This document shows positions 15,321 to 23,877 of a DNA stretch of 24,002 nucleotides, piece by piece (within the stretch, counting starts at the first letter, position 1; every line of letters begins with the position of its first letter). Position numbers and translations under genes: made by a program. Under the pieces are notes generated by a model, which made no database searches, was not told the origin of the DNA, and was given only the letters and a program-made list of their open reading frames with translations. This DNA is from Georgfuchsia sp049276455. GTDB lineage: Bacteria > Pseudomonadota > Gammaproteobacteria > Burkholderiales > Rhodocyclaceae. Location of the stretch: assembly GCA_049276455.1 (NCBI GenBank), contig JBASWL010000081.1, positions 1-24,002 on the forward strand. The letters are read 5' to 3'.

Positions 15321-15926
15321 GTGTTCTCCATACTTGAAGCAGCCGGTTGGCCGATCTGGTTTCTGTTGCTGGCCTCTGTCATTGCTGTAGCGCTGATTAT
15401 CGAGCGATTTGCGGCGCTGCGTCGCAGCAAGATTGTTCCGCCCGGCTTGCTTGCCGGGGTCGTCAATGAATATCGCCAATCCGGAGCCAATGAAGACCGA
15501 CTCAAGAAGCTTGAGGCGCATTCACCCTTGGGCCGCATATTTGCGGCCGGCGTGCGCAATGCAAAAAATCCGCGCGAAGTGATGAAGGAATCCATTGAAG
15601 AGGCAGGTCGTGGTGTCGCACACGATCTAGAGCGTTTCCTAACTACGCTTGGCACCATTGCCTCGATCAGTCCGCTGATGGGCCTGTTCGGGACTGTCGT
15701 CGGCATGATCGAAATTTTCGGTTCATCCACGGCTGCCGGCAATAATCCCCAGATGCTAGCCCATGGCATCTCGGTTGCTCTCTATAACACCGGCTTTGGT
15801 CTGATCATCGCCATTCCGAGCATGATCTTCTATCGCCACTTCCGCGCCCTGGTAGATAGCATGCTGGTGGAAATGGAATTGCAGGCGATCAAACTTGTCG
15901 AAATGATCCACGGCGAGCGCAAGTGA
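15321..15926 (+). CDS. exbB: MotA/TolQ/ExbB-family proton channel protein
   Basis: The 201-residue inner-membrane protein belongs to the proton-driven motors that energise outer-membrane transport (ExbB) or envelope constriction (TolQ). It has one helix at about 10-28 and two more at about 107-130 and 150-172. The conserved segment LTTLGTIASISPLMGLFGTV and GISVALYNTGFGLIIAIPSM are family hallmarks. GTG 15321 is preferred because TAGGAG lies 6 nt upstream; TTG 15315 is possible. The next gene overlaps its stop (TGATG). Lack of TonB, TolA or TolB neighbours leaves ExbB versus TolQ open. The position before lpxK is common in betaproteobacteria. Confidence 0.9.
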   Translation: MFSILEAAGWPIWFLLLASVIAVALIIERFAALRRSKIVPPGLLAGVVNEYRQSGANEDRLKKLEAHSPLGRIFAAGVRNAKNPREVMKESIEEAGRGVAHDLERFLTTLGTIASISPLMGLFGTVVGMIEIFGSSTAAGNNPQMLAHGISVALYNTGFGLIIAIPSMIFYRHFRALVDSMLVEMELQAIKLVEMIHGERK

Positions 15927-16351
15927 TGAATTTCCAGAGAGGGCGTCAGCGCGAAATGCCGGAGATCAACCTGATCCCGATGATCGACGTCTTGCTCGTG
16001 ATCCTGATCTTCCTGATGATCACGACGACCTACTCGAAGTTCTCCGGCCTCGAAATCAATCTTCCTACCGCCGATATATCGCAGGTGCCGGAGCAGCCCA
16101 ACGAAATCAATGTCGTAGTTACTGCTGCTGGCGATGTGCTGATCAACAAGGTGCCCATCGGCAGTCGTGATGTTGCCCAGATTACTCAGGCGTTGAAGCG
16201 GTATACGCCGGCCAATGCTGCAAAGGAGCCGGTCGTAATCATCAATGCCGATGCCAAGACCACGCACCAAAGCGTTGTCGATGTCATGCAGGCGGCGCAG
16301 CAGGCCGGTCTTTCGCATATTTCCTTTGCGACACAGCAGAACCAGCACTGA
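15926..16351 (+). CDS. exbD: ExbD/TolR-family protein
   Basis: The 141-residue partner of the upstream channel protein has a short cytoplasmic N-terminus, one transmembrane helix (about 17-35) and a periplasmic domain. The helix contains the conserved aspartate in NLIPMIDVLLVILIFLM, which carries the proton in this family. The start overlaps the exbB stop as TGATG; a GTG at 15923 would add one residue. The C-terminal domain (VVTAAGDVLINKVPIGSRD) fits ExbD/TolR. Confidence 0.92.
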   Translation: MNFQRGRQREMPEINLIPMIDVLLVILIFLMITTTYSKFSGLEINLPTADISQVPEQPNEINVVVTAAGDVLINKVPIGSRDVAQITQALKRYTPANAAKEPVVIINADAKTTHQSVVDVMQAAQQAGLSHISFATQQNQH

Positions 16352-17339
16352 AGCGCTCCTGCGCCGCATCTGGCGGCAGCGGGGCGCTGCTGCGCTATTG
16401 CTGCCGTTTGCCTGGTTGTTTTACCTGCTCAGCTGGGTGCGCCGGGTACTGTATGGACTTGGCATTTTCAGATCATGGCGCCTGCCCGTTCCGGTTGTGG
16501 TGGTCGGTAACATCACCGTGGGTGGCGCCGGCAAGACCCCGCTGATTCTGTATCTTGCGCAGCGCTTGACTGAAATGGGCCATCAACCCGGCATTGTCAG
16601 CCGCGGCTATGGCGCGAGTGCGGGAAATGTGCGGGAAATTCTTGACGACAGTGTGCTGGAAGATGCCGGCGATGAAGCCTTGCTGCTGAAGTGGCGCAGC
16701 GGCATCCCGTTATTCGTCGGTCATGATCGCGCTGCTGCTGCGCATGCGCTGCTCGCCGCTTACCCTGAGTGCCAGCTGATTCTCTGCGACGACGGATTAC
16801 AACACTATGCTCTGCGGCGCGATCTTGAAATTGCCGTGATTGATCGACGTGGCTTCATGAATGGCTGGCTGCTGCCGGCCGGCCCCTTGCGAGAACCCGC
16901 CTCGCGGCTTGCCGAAGTCGATGCCTGTGTGTTGAATGAATCCAGCCTTGCCATAAAAGCCGACATACCTACGTTCCGCATGCGTCTCATCGGCCAGCGT
17001 TTCGTCCTGCTTGGCGATGAGGCTCGGCAATGCGATGCCGCCGAGCTGCGCAATATGCGCCTAGCTGCCTTCGCCGGCATAGGTGAGCCGCAGCGTTTCT
17101 TTGATCATTTGACTCAGCTTGGCCTCTCCTTTGAGCCGCATGCCTTTGCTGATCATCATCGCTATTGCGCCGGTGACTTCGCGGTTGAGGTCGATGCCAT
17201 TCTGACCACCGAGAAGGATGCAGTAAAATGCGCGAATCTGACGCAACTCCCGATCTGGGTGCTGCCTGTTGACGCCGTGCTGGAACCCGATCTCGCCCAG
17301 TTTGTTTTGGAGAAAATAAATGGATGCGCGCCTGCTTGA
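16326..17339 (+). CDS. lpxK: tetraacyldisaccharide 4'-kinase
   Basis: LpxK phosphorylates the lipid A precursor at the 4' position at the inner membrane. The sequence has an N-terminal membrane helix (ALLLPFAWLFYLLSWVRRVL) and a Walker A loop, GNITVGGAGKTP, at about residues 60-72. The conserved DDGLQHYALRRDLEIAVID follows, and LTTEKDAVKC is near the end. TTG 16326 gives 337 residues, the usual size, and overlaps exbD by only 26 bp. It has no clear ribosome site; ATGs at 16245 or 16281 are alternatives that would overlap exbD more. The 3' end overlaps the next gene by 20 bp, suggesting coupled translation. Confidence 0.93.
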   Translation: MRHSRTSTEALLRRIWRQRGAAALLLPFAWLFYLLSWVRRVLYGLGIFRSWRLPVPVVVVGNITVGGAGKTPLILYLAQRLTEMGHQPGIVSRGYGASAGNVREILDDSVLEDAGDEALLLKWRSGIPLFVGHDRAAAAHALLAAYPECQLILCDDGLQHYALRRDLEIAVIDRRGFMNGWLLPAGPLREPASRLAEVDACVLNESSLAIKADIPTFRMRLIGQRFVLLGDEARQCDAAELRNMRLAAFAGIGEPQRFFDHLTQLGLSFEPHAFADHHRYCAGDFAVEVDAILTTEKDAVKCANLTQLPIWVLPVDAVLEPDLAQFVLEKINGCAPA

Positions 17340-17508
17340 AATTCTGGTCTGTCCGATCTGCAAAGGGCCGCTTGACCATCGCAAATCCGCACATGAGCTG
17401 GTATGCCGGCCGTGTCGACTGGCCTACCCCGTACGCGACGACATTCCGGTCATGCTTGAGGATGAAGCGCGCAAGCTGACGGCGGAAGAAGCTGCCGACA
17501 AGGCTTGA
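17320..17508 (+). CDS. Trm112-like zinc-ribbon protein (UPF0434/YcaR family)
   Basis: The 62-residue protein has two CxxC pairs, C11/C14 (ILVCPICKGPL) and C29/C32 (ELVCRPCRLAYP), and the ending RDDIPVMLEDEAR typical of YcaR. Its eukaryotic and archaeal relative Trm112 activates methyltransferases; the role in bacteria is unsettled. The position between lpxK and kdsB is the well-known conserved one. The start lies inside the end of lpxK, with TTTTGGAGAA as ribosome site. Confidence 0.92.
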   Translation: MDARLLEILVCPICKGPLDHRKSAHELVCRPCRLAYPVRDDIPVMLEDEARKLTAEEAADKA

Positions 17509-17530
17509 TGAGTTCCGTTATGCCGCCGGG

Positions 17531-17617
17531 CCGCCCCAGGGCGGAACGAGCCAGAGCAAGGAGGCCATGCGCTTTTTGCATGGACGAACTCCAGTCACCC
17601 TCTTCCCTGGGAAGGGG
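17531..17617. repeat. cluster of three palindromes between the ycaR-like gene and kdsB
   Basis: Three inverted repeats follow one another in the 126-bp gap: CCGCCC-CA-GGGCGG (17531-17544), CCATGC-GCTTTTT-GCATGG (17565-17583) and CTTCCC-T-GGGAAG (17602-17614, flanked by CCC and GGG). None has a proper T-tract. It may be a dispersed repeat unit or an RNA-processing region. Confidence 0.5.
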
Positions 17618-17634
17618 TATGGGGGGCAGGACTA

Positions 17635-18405
17635 ATGTTTAAGGTTGTAATCCCGGCACGCTATGCTTCGACGCGGCTGCCGGGCAAACCGCTGGCAGAT
17701 ATCGGCGGCAAGCCCATGGTGGTGCGTGTGCTGGAAGCGGCCACTCTGAGTGGTGCCAGTGAAGTCTGGGTTGCCACCGACGATGAGCGAGTCGCGGAAG
17801 CCGTCATGTCTCATGGGGGAGGCGTGGTCATGACGCGTGTCGACCATTCCAGTGGCACCGACCGTATAGCAGAAGTTGCCGATCAAATGGGATGGGCCGA
17901 TTCCGATATCGTCGTTAATGTGCAGGGGGATGAGCCGCTTATGGATCCTGCGCTGGTGGCGCAAGTCGCACAAGCCCTGGCAGCGGATGAGGCGGCGGCG
18001 ATTGCGACCGCCGGCTATCCGATTGCGGATGCCGAAGATCTGTTCAATCCTGCGGTGGTCAAGGTAGTTCACGATGCACGTGGGCGTGCATTGTATTTTT
18101 CACGTGCGCCGATTCCATGGCACCGCAATGGTTTCGCTGCCTCCCGCGAGATTATGCCGGAGGGTTATGCGCCGTGGCGCCATGTCGGCATCTATGCCTA
18201 TCGTGTTGCATTCCTGCGACGTTTCGGCAGCTTGGCGCAGGCGCCGATTGAACAGTGGGAATCGCTTGAACAGCTGCGCGCCTTATGGCATGGCGAAACG
18301 ATTTGCATAGTGAAGTGTGAAAAGGAACCAGTCAGCGGTGTAGATACGCCGGCCGATCTCGAATTCGTGCGCAGGCAGTTCGACCGGGCCGGCGATCCCG
18401 GATAG
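17635..18405 (+). CDS. kdsB: 3-deoxy-manno-octulosonate cytidylyltransferase
   Basis: The 256-residue enzyme activates KDO with CTP to CMP-KDO for the inner core of lipopolysaccharide. Signatures are the nucleotide loop PARYASTRLPGKPL (residues 7-20), VNVQGDEPLMDP (about 98-109) and the ending PVSGVDTPADLEFVRR. The length is standard. GCAGGA precedes the ATG at 17635. It works in the same pathway as lpxK just upstream. Confidence 0.97.
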   Translation: MFKVVIPARYASTRLPGKPLADIGGKPMVVRVLEAATLSGASEVWVATDDERVAEAVMSHGGGVVMTRVDHSSGTDRIAEVADQMGWADSDIVVNVQGDEPLMDPALVAQVAQALAADEAAAIATAGYPIADAEDLFNPAVVKVVHDARGRALYFSRAPIPWHRNGFAASREIMPEGYAPWRHVGIYAYRVAFLRRFGSLAQAPIEQWESLEQLRALWHGETICIVKCEKEPVSGVDTPADLEFVRRQFDRAGDPG

Positions 18406-18466
18406 GGTGCTGGCAAAATATGGAACGGACGTCCGGCCTGAAATTTTTATTGAAAGTGGAGCGATC

Positions 18467-19120
18467 ATGAGACTTATCCTGTTGGGCCCTCCCGGTGCGG
18501 GCAAAGGCACGCAAGCCAGTTTCATCAAGGAGAAATTCGGCATCCCGCAAATTTCCACCGGTGACATGTTGCGTGCAGCAGTCAAGGCTGGCACTCCCCT
18601 TGGCATCGAAGCGAAAAAAATCATGGATGCTGGCGGCCTTGTTTCTGACGACATCATCATTGGACTGGTCAAGGACCGTCTGCAGCAATCGGACTGTGCC
18701 AGCGGCTACTTGTTCGATGGCTTCCCGCGCACGATTCCGCAGGCCGATGCCATGAAGGATGCGGGTGTCAGGATCGACTTCGTGCTCGAGATCGACGTGC
18801 CAGATGGAGACATCGTGGCGCGCATGAGCGGGCGCCGCGCGCACATTGCCTCGGGGCGCACCTATCACATTGATTTCAATCCGCCCAGGGTGGCGGGCAA
18901 GGATGACGTCACTGGTGAACCGCTGATCCAGCGCGATGACGACAAGGAAGAAACCGTAAAGAGGCGGCTTGACGTGTACCATGCGCAAACTAAGCCGCTG
19001 GTCGAGTATTACTCGAAGTGGGCAGCAGCCGGCGACATCAATGCACCAAAGTACCGCAGGATTTCAGGGCAGGGCAAGGTCGAGGATGTGCGCGACAGCG
19101 CCTTTGCCGCGCTGGCCTGA
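18467..19120 (+). CDS. adk: adenylate kinase
   Basis: The 217-residue enzyme interconverts ATP plus AMP and two ADP. It has the P-loop GPPGAGKGT (residues 7-15), the AMP-site motif YLFDGFPRTIPQA, and a long LID domain (about 123-160, with GRRAHIASGRTYH). The LID lacks the four zinc cysteines of Gram-positive enzymes, as usual in proteobacteria. ATG 18467 was chosen because the P-loop then begins at residue 7; GTGGAG lies 6 nt upstream. It follows kdsB by 61 bp and precedes a phosphofructokinase gene by 27 bp, so it is probably co-transcribed with at least the latter. Confidence 0.98.
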   Translation: MRLILLGPPGAGKGTQASFIKEKFGIPQISTGDMLRAAVKAGTPLGIEAKKIMDAGGLVSDDIIIGLVKDRLQQSDCASGYLFDGFPRTIPQADAMKDAGVRIDFVLEIDVPDGDIVARMSGRRAHIASGRTYHIDFNPPRVAGKDDVTGEPLIQRDDDKEETVKRRLDVYHAQTKPLVEYYSKWAAAGDINAPKYRRISGQGKVEDVRDSAFAALA

Positions 19121-19147
19121 TTGCGGAGGACAGACCAGGGAGCTTCC

Positions 19148-20257
19148 ATGACCAAACCAATTCGCCGTATTGCCATCTGCACCGGCGGCGGGGATGCCCC
19201 AGGCCTTAATGCTGTCATTCGCTCCGTGGTCATAGCTGCCGCCAATCGGGGTTGGGAGAGCTACGGCATTCATGACGGCTTCAACGGCATACTTTTCCCC
19301 GAGCGCTATGCGGAAGGCGGGGTGTACCGGCTCACTCGTGAAAAAGTGCGCGGCATAGGGCATCTGGGCGGCACGATTCTGGGTACCACCAACAAGGGCA
19401 ACCCGCTCCATTTCCCGATGCATATGCCGGATGGGACGATCAGGGATGTTGATCGCAGCGATGAGATCCTGAATTATTTTGCCATGAAGGAGCTGGATGC
19501 CCTGGTCTCGATTGGTGGAGACGGATCGCTCACGATTGCAAATGCCCTGCACCAGAAGGGTTTGCGCGTGGTCGGGGTGCCCAAGACCATAGACAATGAC
19601 CTGGACAAGACCTTTACCACATTCGGTTTCGATACGGCGGTAGCGTTTGCCACCGAATGCCTGGACCGCCTTCACAGCACGGCGGAAAGCCATCATCGGG
19701 TCATGGTGGTCGAGGTAATGGGGCGGTATGCGGGCTGGATCGCGCTGCATGCCGGCATTTCAGGCAACGCGCATGCAATCCTGATTCCGGAGATACCCTT
19801 CGATCTTAAAAAGGTGGCAGCCAAGATTCGCGCGCGGGATGATGAAGGGCGCATGCACTCAATTGTCATCGTCGCCGAAGGCGCAAAGCCCGCTGACGGG
19901 CAAAGGGCAGTCCTTGATGCAGCGGAAATCGGTCATGCCGAGCGTCTCGGCGGCATCGGCGAACATGTCGCGAAGGAATTGCGCGAACTTACCGGCAAGG
20001 ATGCGCGGGTTGTCGTGCTCGGTCATCTGTTGCGCGGTGGCAGTCCTACTTCCTTTGACCGGCTTGCCGCCATGCGCTTTGGCAGCGCCGCCGTGCGGGC
20101 CCTTGAAGAGGGTTGCACCGGCATCATGGTAGCGCTGGGATTCCCCAACGTTAACTACGTAGCACTGGAAGAAGTGGCGGGCCGCATGAAGGCGGTCCCG
20201 GCGGACAGCGATACCCTGCAGACGGGGCGTGATATGGGAATTGCTTTCGGCGACTGA
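19148..20257 (+). CDS. pfkA: 6-phosphofructokinase, ATP-type active site (group III-like)
   Basis: The 369-residue enzyme phosphorylates fructose 6-phosphate. The N-terminal phosphate-donor loop is CTGGGDAPGLN. The donor-selecting motif is GGDGS (G123-S127), with glycine at the position (E. coli 104) that favours ATP. The catalytic motif is PKTIDND (K146), where classic E. coli-type enzymes have glycine; lysine here is typical of group III, which mixes ATP and PPi enzymes. ATP use is therefore predicted but not certain. ATG 19148 has CAGGGAG 5 nt upstream. The gene is convergent with the PPi-type gene at a 20-bp gap. Confidence 0.9.
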   Translation: MTKPIRRIAICTGGGDAPGLNAVIRSVVIAAANRGWESYGIHDGFNGILFPERYAEGGVYRLTREKVRGIGHLGGTILGTTNKGNPLHFPMHMPDGTIRDVDRSDEILNYFAMKELDALVSIGGDGSLTIANALHQKGLRVVGVPKTIDNDLDKTFTTFGFDTAVAFATECLDRLHSTAESHHRVMVVEVMGRYAGWIALHAGISGNAHAILIPEIPFDLKKVAAKIRARDDEGRMHSIVIVAEGAKPADGQRAVLDAAEIGHAERLGGIGEHVAKELRELTGKDARVVVLGHLLRGGSPTSFDRLAAMRFGSAAVRALEEGCTGIMVALGFPNVNYVALEEVAGRMKAVPADSDTLQTGRDMGIAFGD

Positions 20258-20277
20258 TTTGTGCTTGCCGCTGGAAT

Positions 20278-21498
20278 CTATTTCCGGGCAGCGAGTATCT
20301 TGTCCACTTTGTTGAGCCTTAGCCGGTACGCGTCTGGCATTCCGGAACCCAGTAGCGGGCGCAGGTAGAGGCGGAATGCGTCGGTAATGTCCGTGCCGCT
20401 GGCTGAGATGAATTCATCCTCCATGACTCGGGTCTTGCCTGCGACAGATTCCAGCGGCATCAGATGATAGTCAACCGAATAAAAGCCTGTGCGCTTGATG
20501 GCGACCGAGCCATCGCGGTCTCCCCACATGGCGAACTGCACAGCCTTTTCGCCAACCTCACGGGCTTCGCGCTGATCGACATCCGAAACACAGCCCATGA
20601 ACGAGCGCTGCAAATATCCGAAGGTATCGCCGCGGACGCGCTTGATGCCCAGCTGGCTCTTGATCTGGTCGCACAGCAGATCGGCCAGCGCGCCGGTGCC
20701 CGAGAGCTGCACGTTGCCGTGGGCATCGTGCTCCACCTGTTTCGACAACTGGGTGACGATCGGCGCCCCTTTTTCGTCGTGGATGCCCTCCGACGCGGCG
20801 ATCACACAACGGCCATAGCGGTCGTAGGTGGCCTTGACATCAGCGATGAAGTTGTCGATCTTGAAGGTGCGTTCGGGAATATAGATCAGATGAGGGCCAT
20901 CGTCCGGGAATTTCTTTCCTAGCGCGGAAGCTGCGGTCAGGAATCCCGCATGGCGCCCCATGACGACTGCCAGATAAACTCCCGGCAGTGCCGCGTTATC
21001 CAGGTTGGCGCCCATGAATGCCTGCGCCACAAAGCGCGCGGCTGAAGGGAAGCCCGGGGTGTGATCGTTACCAACCAGATCGTTGTCGATGGTCTTGGGG
21101 ATATGAATGCAGCGTAGCGCGTAGTCCGCACGCCGGGCTTCTTCGCTGACAATGCGCACCGTATCCGAGGAGTCGTTGCCGCCGATGTAAAAAAAGTAGC
21201 CGATGTCATGCGCCCGGAGAACCTTGAATATCTCCTGGCAGTAACGCAGATCAGGTTTGTCGCGCGTAGAACCGAGTGCCGAGGAGGGCGAGCTGGCCAC
21301 CATTTCGATGTTGTGGCTGGTTTCCTGGGTCAGATCGAGAAAGTCCTCGTCGACGATTCCGGAAACCCCGTGATAGGCGCCGTATACCAATTCGACATTA
21401 CGGAATTTGCGAGCTTCCAGGACGACGCCGGCCATCGACTGGTTGATGACGGCAGTTGGCCCACCACCCTGAGCGACTAGTACTTTTCCATGCGGCAT
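20278..21498 (-). CDS. pfp: diphosphate-fructose-6-phosphate 1-phosphotransferase (PPi-PFK)
   Basis: The 406-residue enzyme should catalyse the reversible PPi-dependent phosphorylation of fructose 6-phosphate. The donor motif is GGNDS (G106-S110) with aspartate D109 where ATP enzymes have glycine, the usual mark of PPi use. The catalytic motif is PKTIDND (K135). An N-terminal AQGGGPTAVINQS loop and VMGRHAGF complete the family pattern. ATG 21498 has AAAGGGG upstream. It is divergent from hppA, whose product makes or uses PPi. Paired PPi-PFK and H+-pyrophosphatase genes are known in Methylococcus. Confidence 0.92.
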   Translation of the reverse strand: MPHGKVLVAQGGGPTAVINQSMAGVVLEARKFRNVELVYGAYHGVSGIVDEDFLDLTQETSHNIEMVASSPSSALGSTRDKPDLRYCQEIFKVLRAHDIGYFFYIGGNDSSDTVRIVSEEARRADYALRCIHIPKTIDNDLVGNDHTPGFPSAARFVAQAFMGANLDNAALPGVYLAVVMGRHAGFLTAASALGKKFPDDGPHLIYIPERTFKIDNFIADVKATYDRYGRCVIAASEGIHDEKGAPIVTQLSKQVEHDAHGNVQLSGTGALADLLCDQIKSQLGIKRVRGDTFGYLQRSFMGCVSDVDQREAREVGEKAVQFAMWGDRDGSVAIKRTGFYSVDYHLMPLESVAGKTRVMEDEFISASGTDITDAFRLYLRPLLGSGMPDAYRLRLNKVDKILAARK

Positions 21499-21707
21499 GA
21501 TCTAAAGCCCCTTTCGTATGAGCGAATTGCATCGACAGTCCGGGACGCATACGGATGCGTTTTCAGGATTTCGTCTGGCAGACAGGTAATTCGCAAGTCA
21601 GCACGAATTATATTCGCCATTATGCAGTGCGCTAAGCTTGATCCGATGTGGATATCAGCAGGTAAATTCCGCGCCAGTAACCAAGGAGAAGCTTTCCAAG
21701 TTCGGCA

Positions 21708-21734
21708 TGTTAAAATGAACAGTTAAATTTGTTC
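21708..21734 (+). promoter_or_regulatory. candidate extended -10 promoter and overlapping inverted repeat for hppA
   Basis: TGT-TAAAAT (21708-21716) has the TGn extended -10 form; no good -35 is seen. Just downstream, GAACA (21717-21721) and TGTTC (21730-21734) form an inverted repeat across the likely start of transcription, as an operator would. Both are inferred by pattern. Confidence 0.4.
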
Positions 21735-21757
21735 AACTAATCTGGAGAGGGAAGTTT

Positions 21758-23830
21758 ATGGCAACGGGATTGATCTTTGCTCTTGTCTGTGCGGTAGTGG
21801 CGATTGTCTATGGCTTTATTTCCAGCCAGTGGATACTTGCACAACCTGCTGGCAACGAGCGCATGCAGGAAATTGCTGCCGCGATTCAGGAAGGTGCTCA
21901 GGCATACCTCAATCGCCAATACACCACCATCGGCATGGTCGGCGTTGTACTGGTCGTCATTATTGGTGTATTGATCGGAATCCCGACTGCGGTGGGCTTC
22001 GTGATCGGCGCGGTGCTTTCTGGCGCTGCCGGTTACATCGGGATGAACGTCTCGGTACGTGCCAATGTGCGTACTGCTGAGGCGGCCCGTAGCGGCCTTG
22101 CCAAGGCGCTTGACGTCGCCTTCAAGGGCGGTGCCATTACCGGCATGCTGGTTGTTGGTCTTGGCCTTCTGGGCGTTGCCGGTTACTACGCCTACCTCAA
22201 GTCCACTGCAGGCGTTGATGTGCCACTCGAACAGATATTGCATCCGCTAATTGGCCTTGGCTTTGGTTCCTCGCTGATTTCAATCTTCGCCCGTCTGGGC
22301 GGCGGCATCTTCACCAAGGGCGCCGACGTCGGCGCTGACCTCGTCGGCAAGGTAGAAGCCGGCATCCCGGAAGATGATCCGCGTAACCCGGCGGTGATTG
22401 CCGATAACGTTGGCGACAACGTCGGCGACTGTGCCGGCATGGCGGCTGACCTGTTCGAGACCTATGCAGTTACCACCATCGCCACCATGTTGCTCGGTGC
22501 GCTGCTGTTCAAGGCACAGGCCGAGGTTGCAGTGGTTTATCCGCTGGCCCTGGGCGGTTTCTCGATCGTTGCCTCCATTGTTGGCGCCATGTTCGTCAAG
22601 GCACGCGCTGGCGGCAAGATCATGAATGCACTGTATCGTGGCCTCGCCGTTGCCGGCGGACTGGCGCTGATTGCTTTCTACCCGATCACAACCTGGATTC
22701 TTGGCGCCGGCCTGACGACCGCAGATAACACTCTGGTCAGTTCCGTATCGCTTTATGGTGCCGCAGTGATCGGCCTCGTTCTTACCGGCCTCCTGGTGTA
22801 CATCACCGAGTACTACACTGGCACCGAGTTCAAACCGGTGCAGCACGTTGCCCAGGCCTCGACCACCGGCCACGGCACCAACATCATCGCCGGTCTTGGC
22901 GTGTCGATGAAGGCCACCGCGTGGCCGGTACTGGCGGTTTGCGCCGCGATCTGGTCGTCCTATGAACTCGGTGGCCTCTATGGCATCGCAATCGCCGCGA
23001 CCTCGATGCTCTCGATGTCCGGCATCATCGTCGCGCTGGACGCCTACGGCCCAATTACCGACAACGCTGGCGGTATCGCTGAAATGGCGGAAATGCCTGA
23101 AAGCGTGCGTGCCGTAACCGACCCGCTTGATGCAGTGGGCAATACCACCAAGGCGGTAACCAAGGGTTATGCCATCGGCTCTGCCGGTCTGGCCGCGCTG
23201 GTACTGTTCGCTGACTTTACGCACGGACTCGAAGGGCTGGGTCAGCACGTGAAATTCGATCTTTCCGATCCCGCCGTGATCATCGGCCTCTTTATCGGCG
23301 GCATGGTGCCCTACCTGTTCGCCGCCATGGGCATGGAAGCCGTCGGCCGCGCTGCTGGTGCGGTGGTGGTTGAAGTGCGCCGCCAGTTCAAGGAAATCAA
23401 GGGCATCATGGAAGGCAAGGCCAAGCCGGAATACGGCACCTGCGTCGACATGCTGACCAAGGCCGCGATCAAGGAAATGATGATCCCCTCGCTGCTGCCC
23501 GTGCTGGTGCCAGTCGCCGTTGCTTTCGGCATGAATGCATTGATGGGCCCTGGCGCAGGCGTGCGTGCATTGGGTGGCGTGTTGATGGGCACCATCGTCA
23601 CCGGCCTCTTCGTCGCCATCTCGATGACTACCGGTGGTGGTTGCTGGGACAACGCCAAGAAATACATTGAGGATGGCAACTTCGGCGGCAAGGGCTCTGA
23701 AGCGCACAAGGCCGCCGTTACTGGCGACACCGTGGGCGATCCCTACAAGGACACAGCCGGCCCGGCGGTGAACCCGCTGATCAAGATCATCAACATCGTT
23801 GCGTTGCTGATTCTTCCCTTGGTTGCCTGA
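21758..23830 (+). CDS. hppA: membrane-bound proton-translocating pyrophosphatase
   Basis: The 690-residue protein has about 16 transmembrane helices and couples PPi hydrolysis to proton export, or runs backwards to make PPi. The catalytic region is clear: KGADVGADLVGKVEAGIPED, then DNVGDNVGDCAGMAADLFE, with GDTVGDPYKDTAGPAVNPLI near the C-terminus. The motif GNTTKAVTKG places lysine at K465 (position 460 in the usual numbering) with T468, which marks the K+-independent class; K+-dependent forms have alanine at 460. GGAGAGGGAAG precedes ATG 21758. Divergent pfp shares the 259-bp upstream region. A strong terminator follows. Confidence 0.98.
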   Translation: MATGLIFALVCAVVAIVYGFISSQWILAQPAGNERMQEIAAAIQEGAQAYLNRQYTTIGMVGVVLVVIIGVLIGIPTAVGFVIGAVLSGAAGYIGMNVSVRANVRTAEAARSGLAKALDVAFKGGAITGMLVVGLGLLGVAGYYAYLKSTAGVDVPLEQILHPLIGLGFGSSLISIFARLGGGIFTKGADVGADLVGKVEAGIPEDDPRNPAVIADNVGDNVGDCAGMAADLFETYAVTTIATMLLGALLFKAQAEVAVVYPLALGGFSIVASIVGAMFVKARAGGKIMNALYRGLAVAGGLALIAFYPITTWILGAGLTTADNTLVSSVSLYGAAVIGLVLTGLLVYITEYYTGTEFKPVQHVAQASTTGHGTNIIAGLGVSMKATAWPVLAVCAAIWSSYELGGLYGIAIAATSMLSMSGIIVALDAYGPITDNAGGIAEMAEMPESVRAVTDPLDAVGNTTKAVTKGYAIGSAGLAALVLFADFTHGLEGLGQHVKFDLSDPAVIIGLFIGGMVPYLFAAMGMEAVGRAAGAVVVEVRRQFKEIKGIMEGKAKPEYGTCVDMLTKAAIKEMMIPSLLPVLVPVAVAFGMNALMGPGAGVRALGGVLMGTIVTGLFVAISMTTGGGCWDNAKKYIEDGNFGGKGSEAHKAAVTGDTVGDPYKDTAGPAVNPLIKIINIVALLILPLVA

Positions 23831-23848
23831 TCTTTTATTGCGTTTCGC

Positions 23849-23874
23849 AAAACGGCAGCTTCGGCTGCCGTTTT
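23849..23874 (+). terminator. rho-independent terminator of hppA
   Basis: AAAACGGCAGC-TTCG-GCTGCCGTTTT is a perfect hairpin with a stable TTCG tetraloop and T-tract, 18 bp after the hppA stop. It is also the likely target context of the intron that follows. Confidence 0.95.
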
Positions 23875-23877
23875 CAT

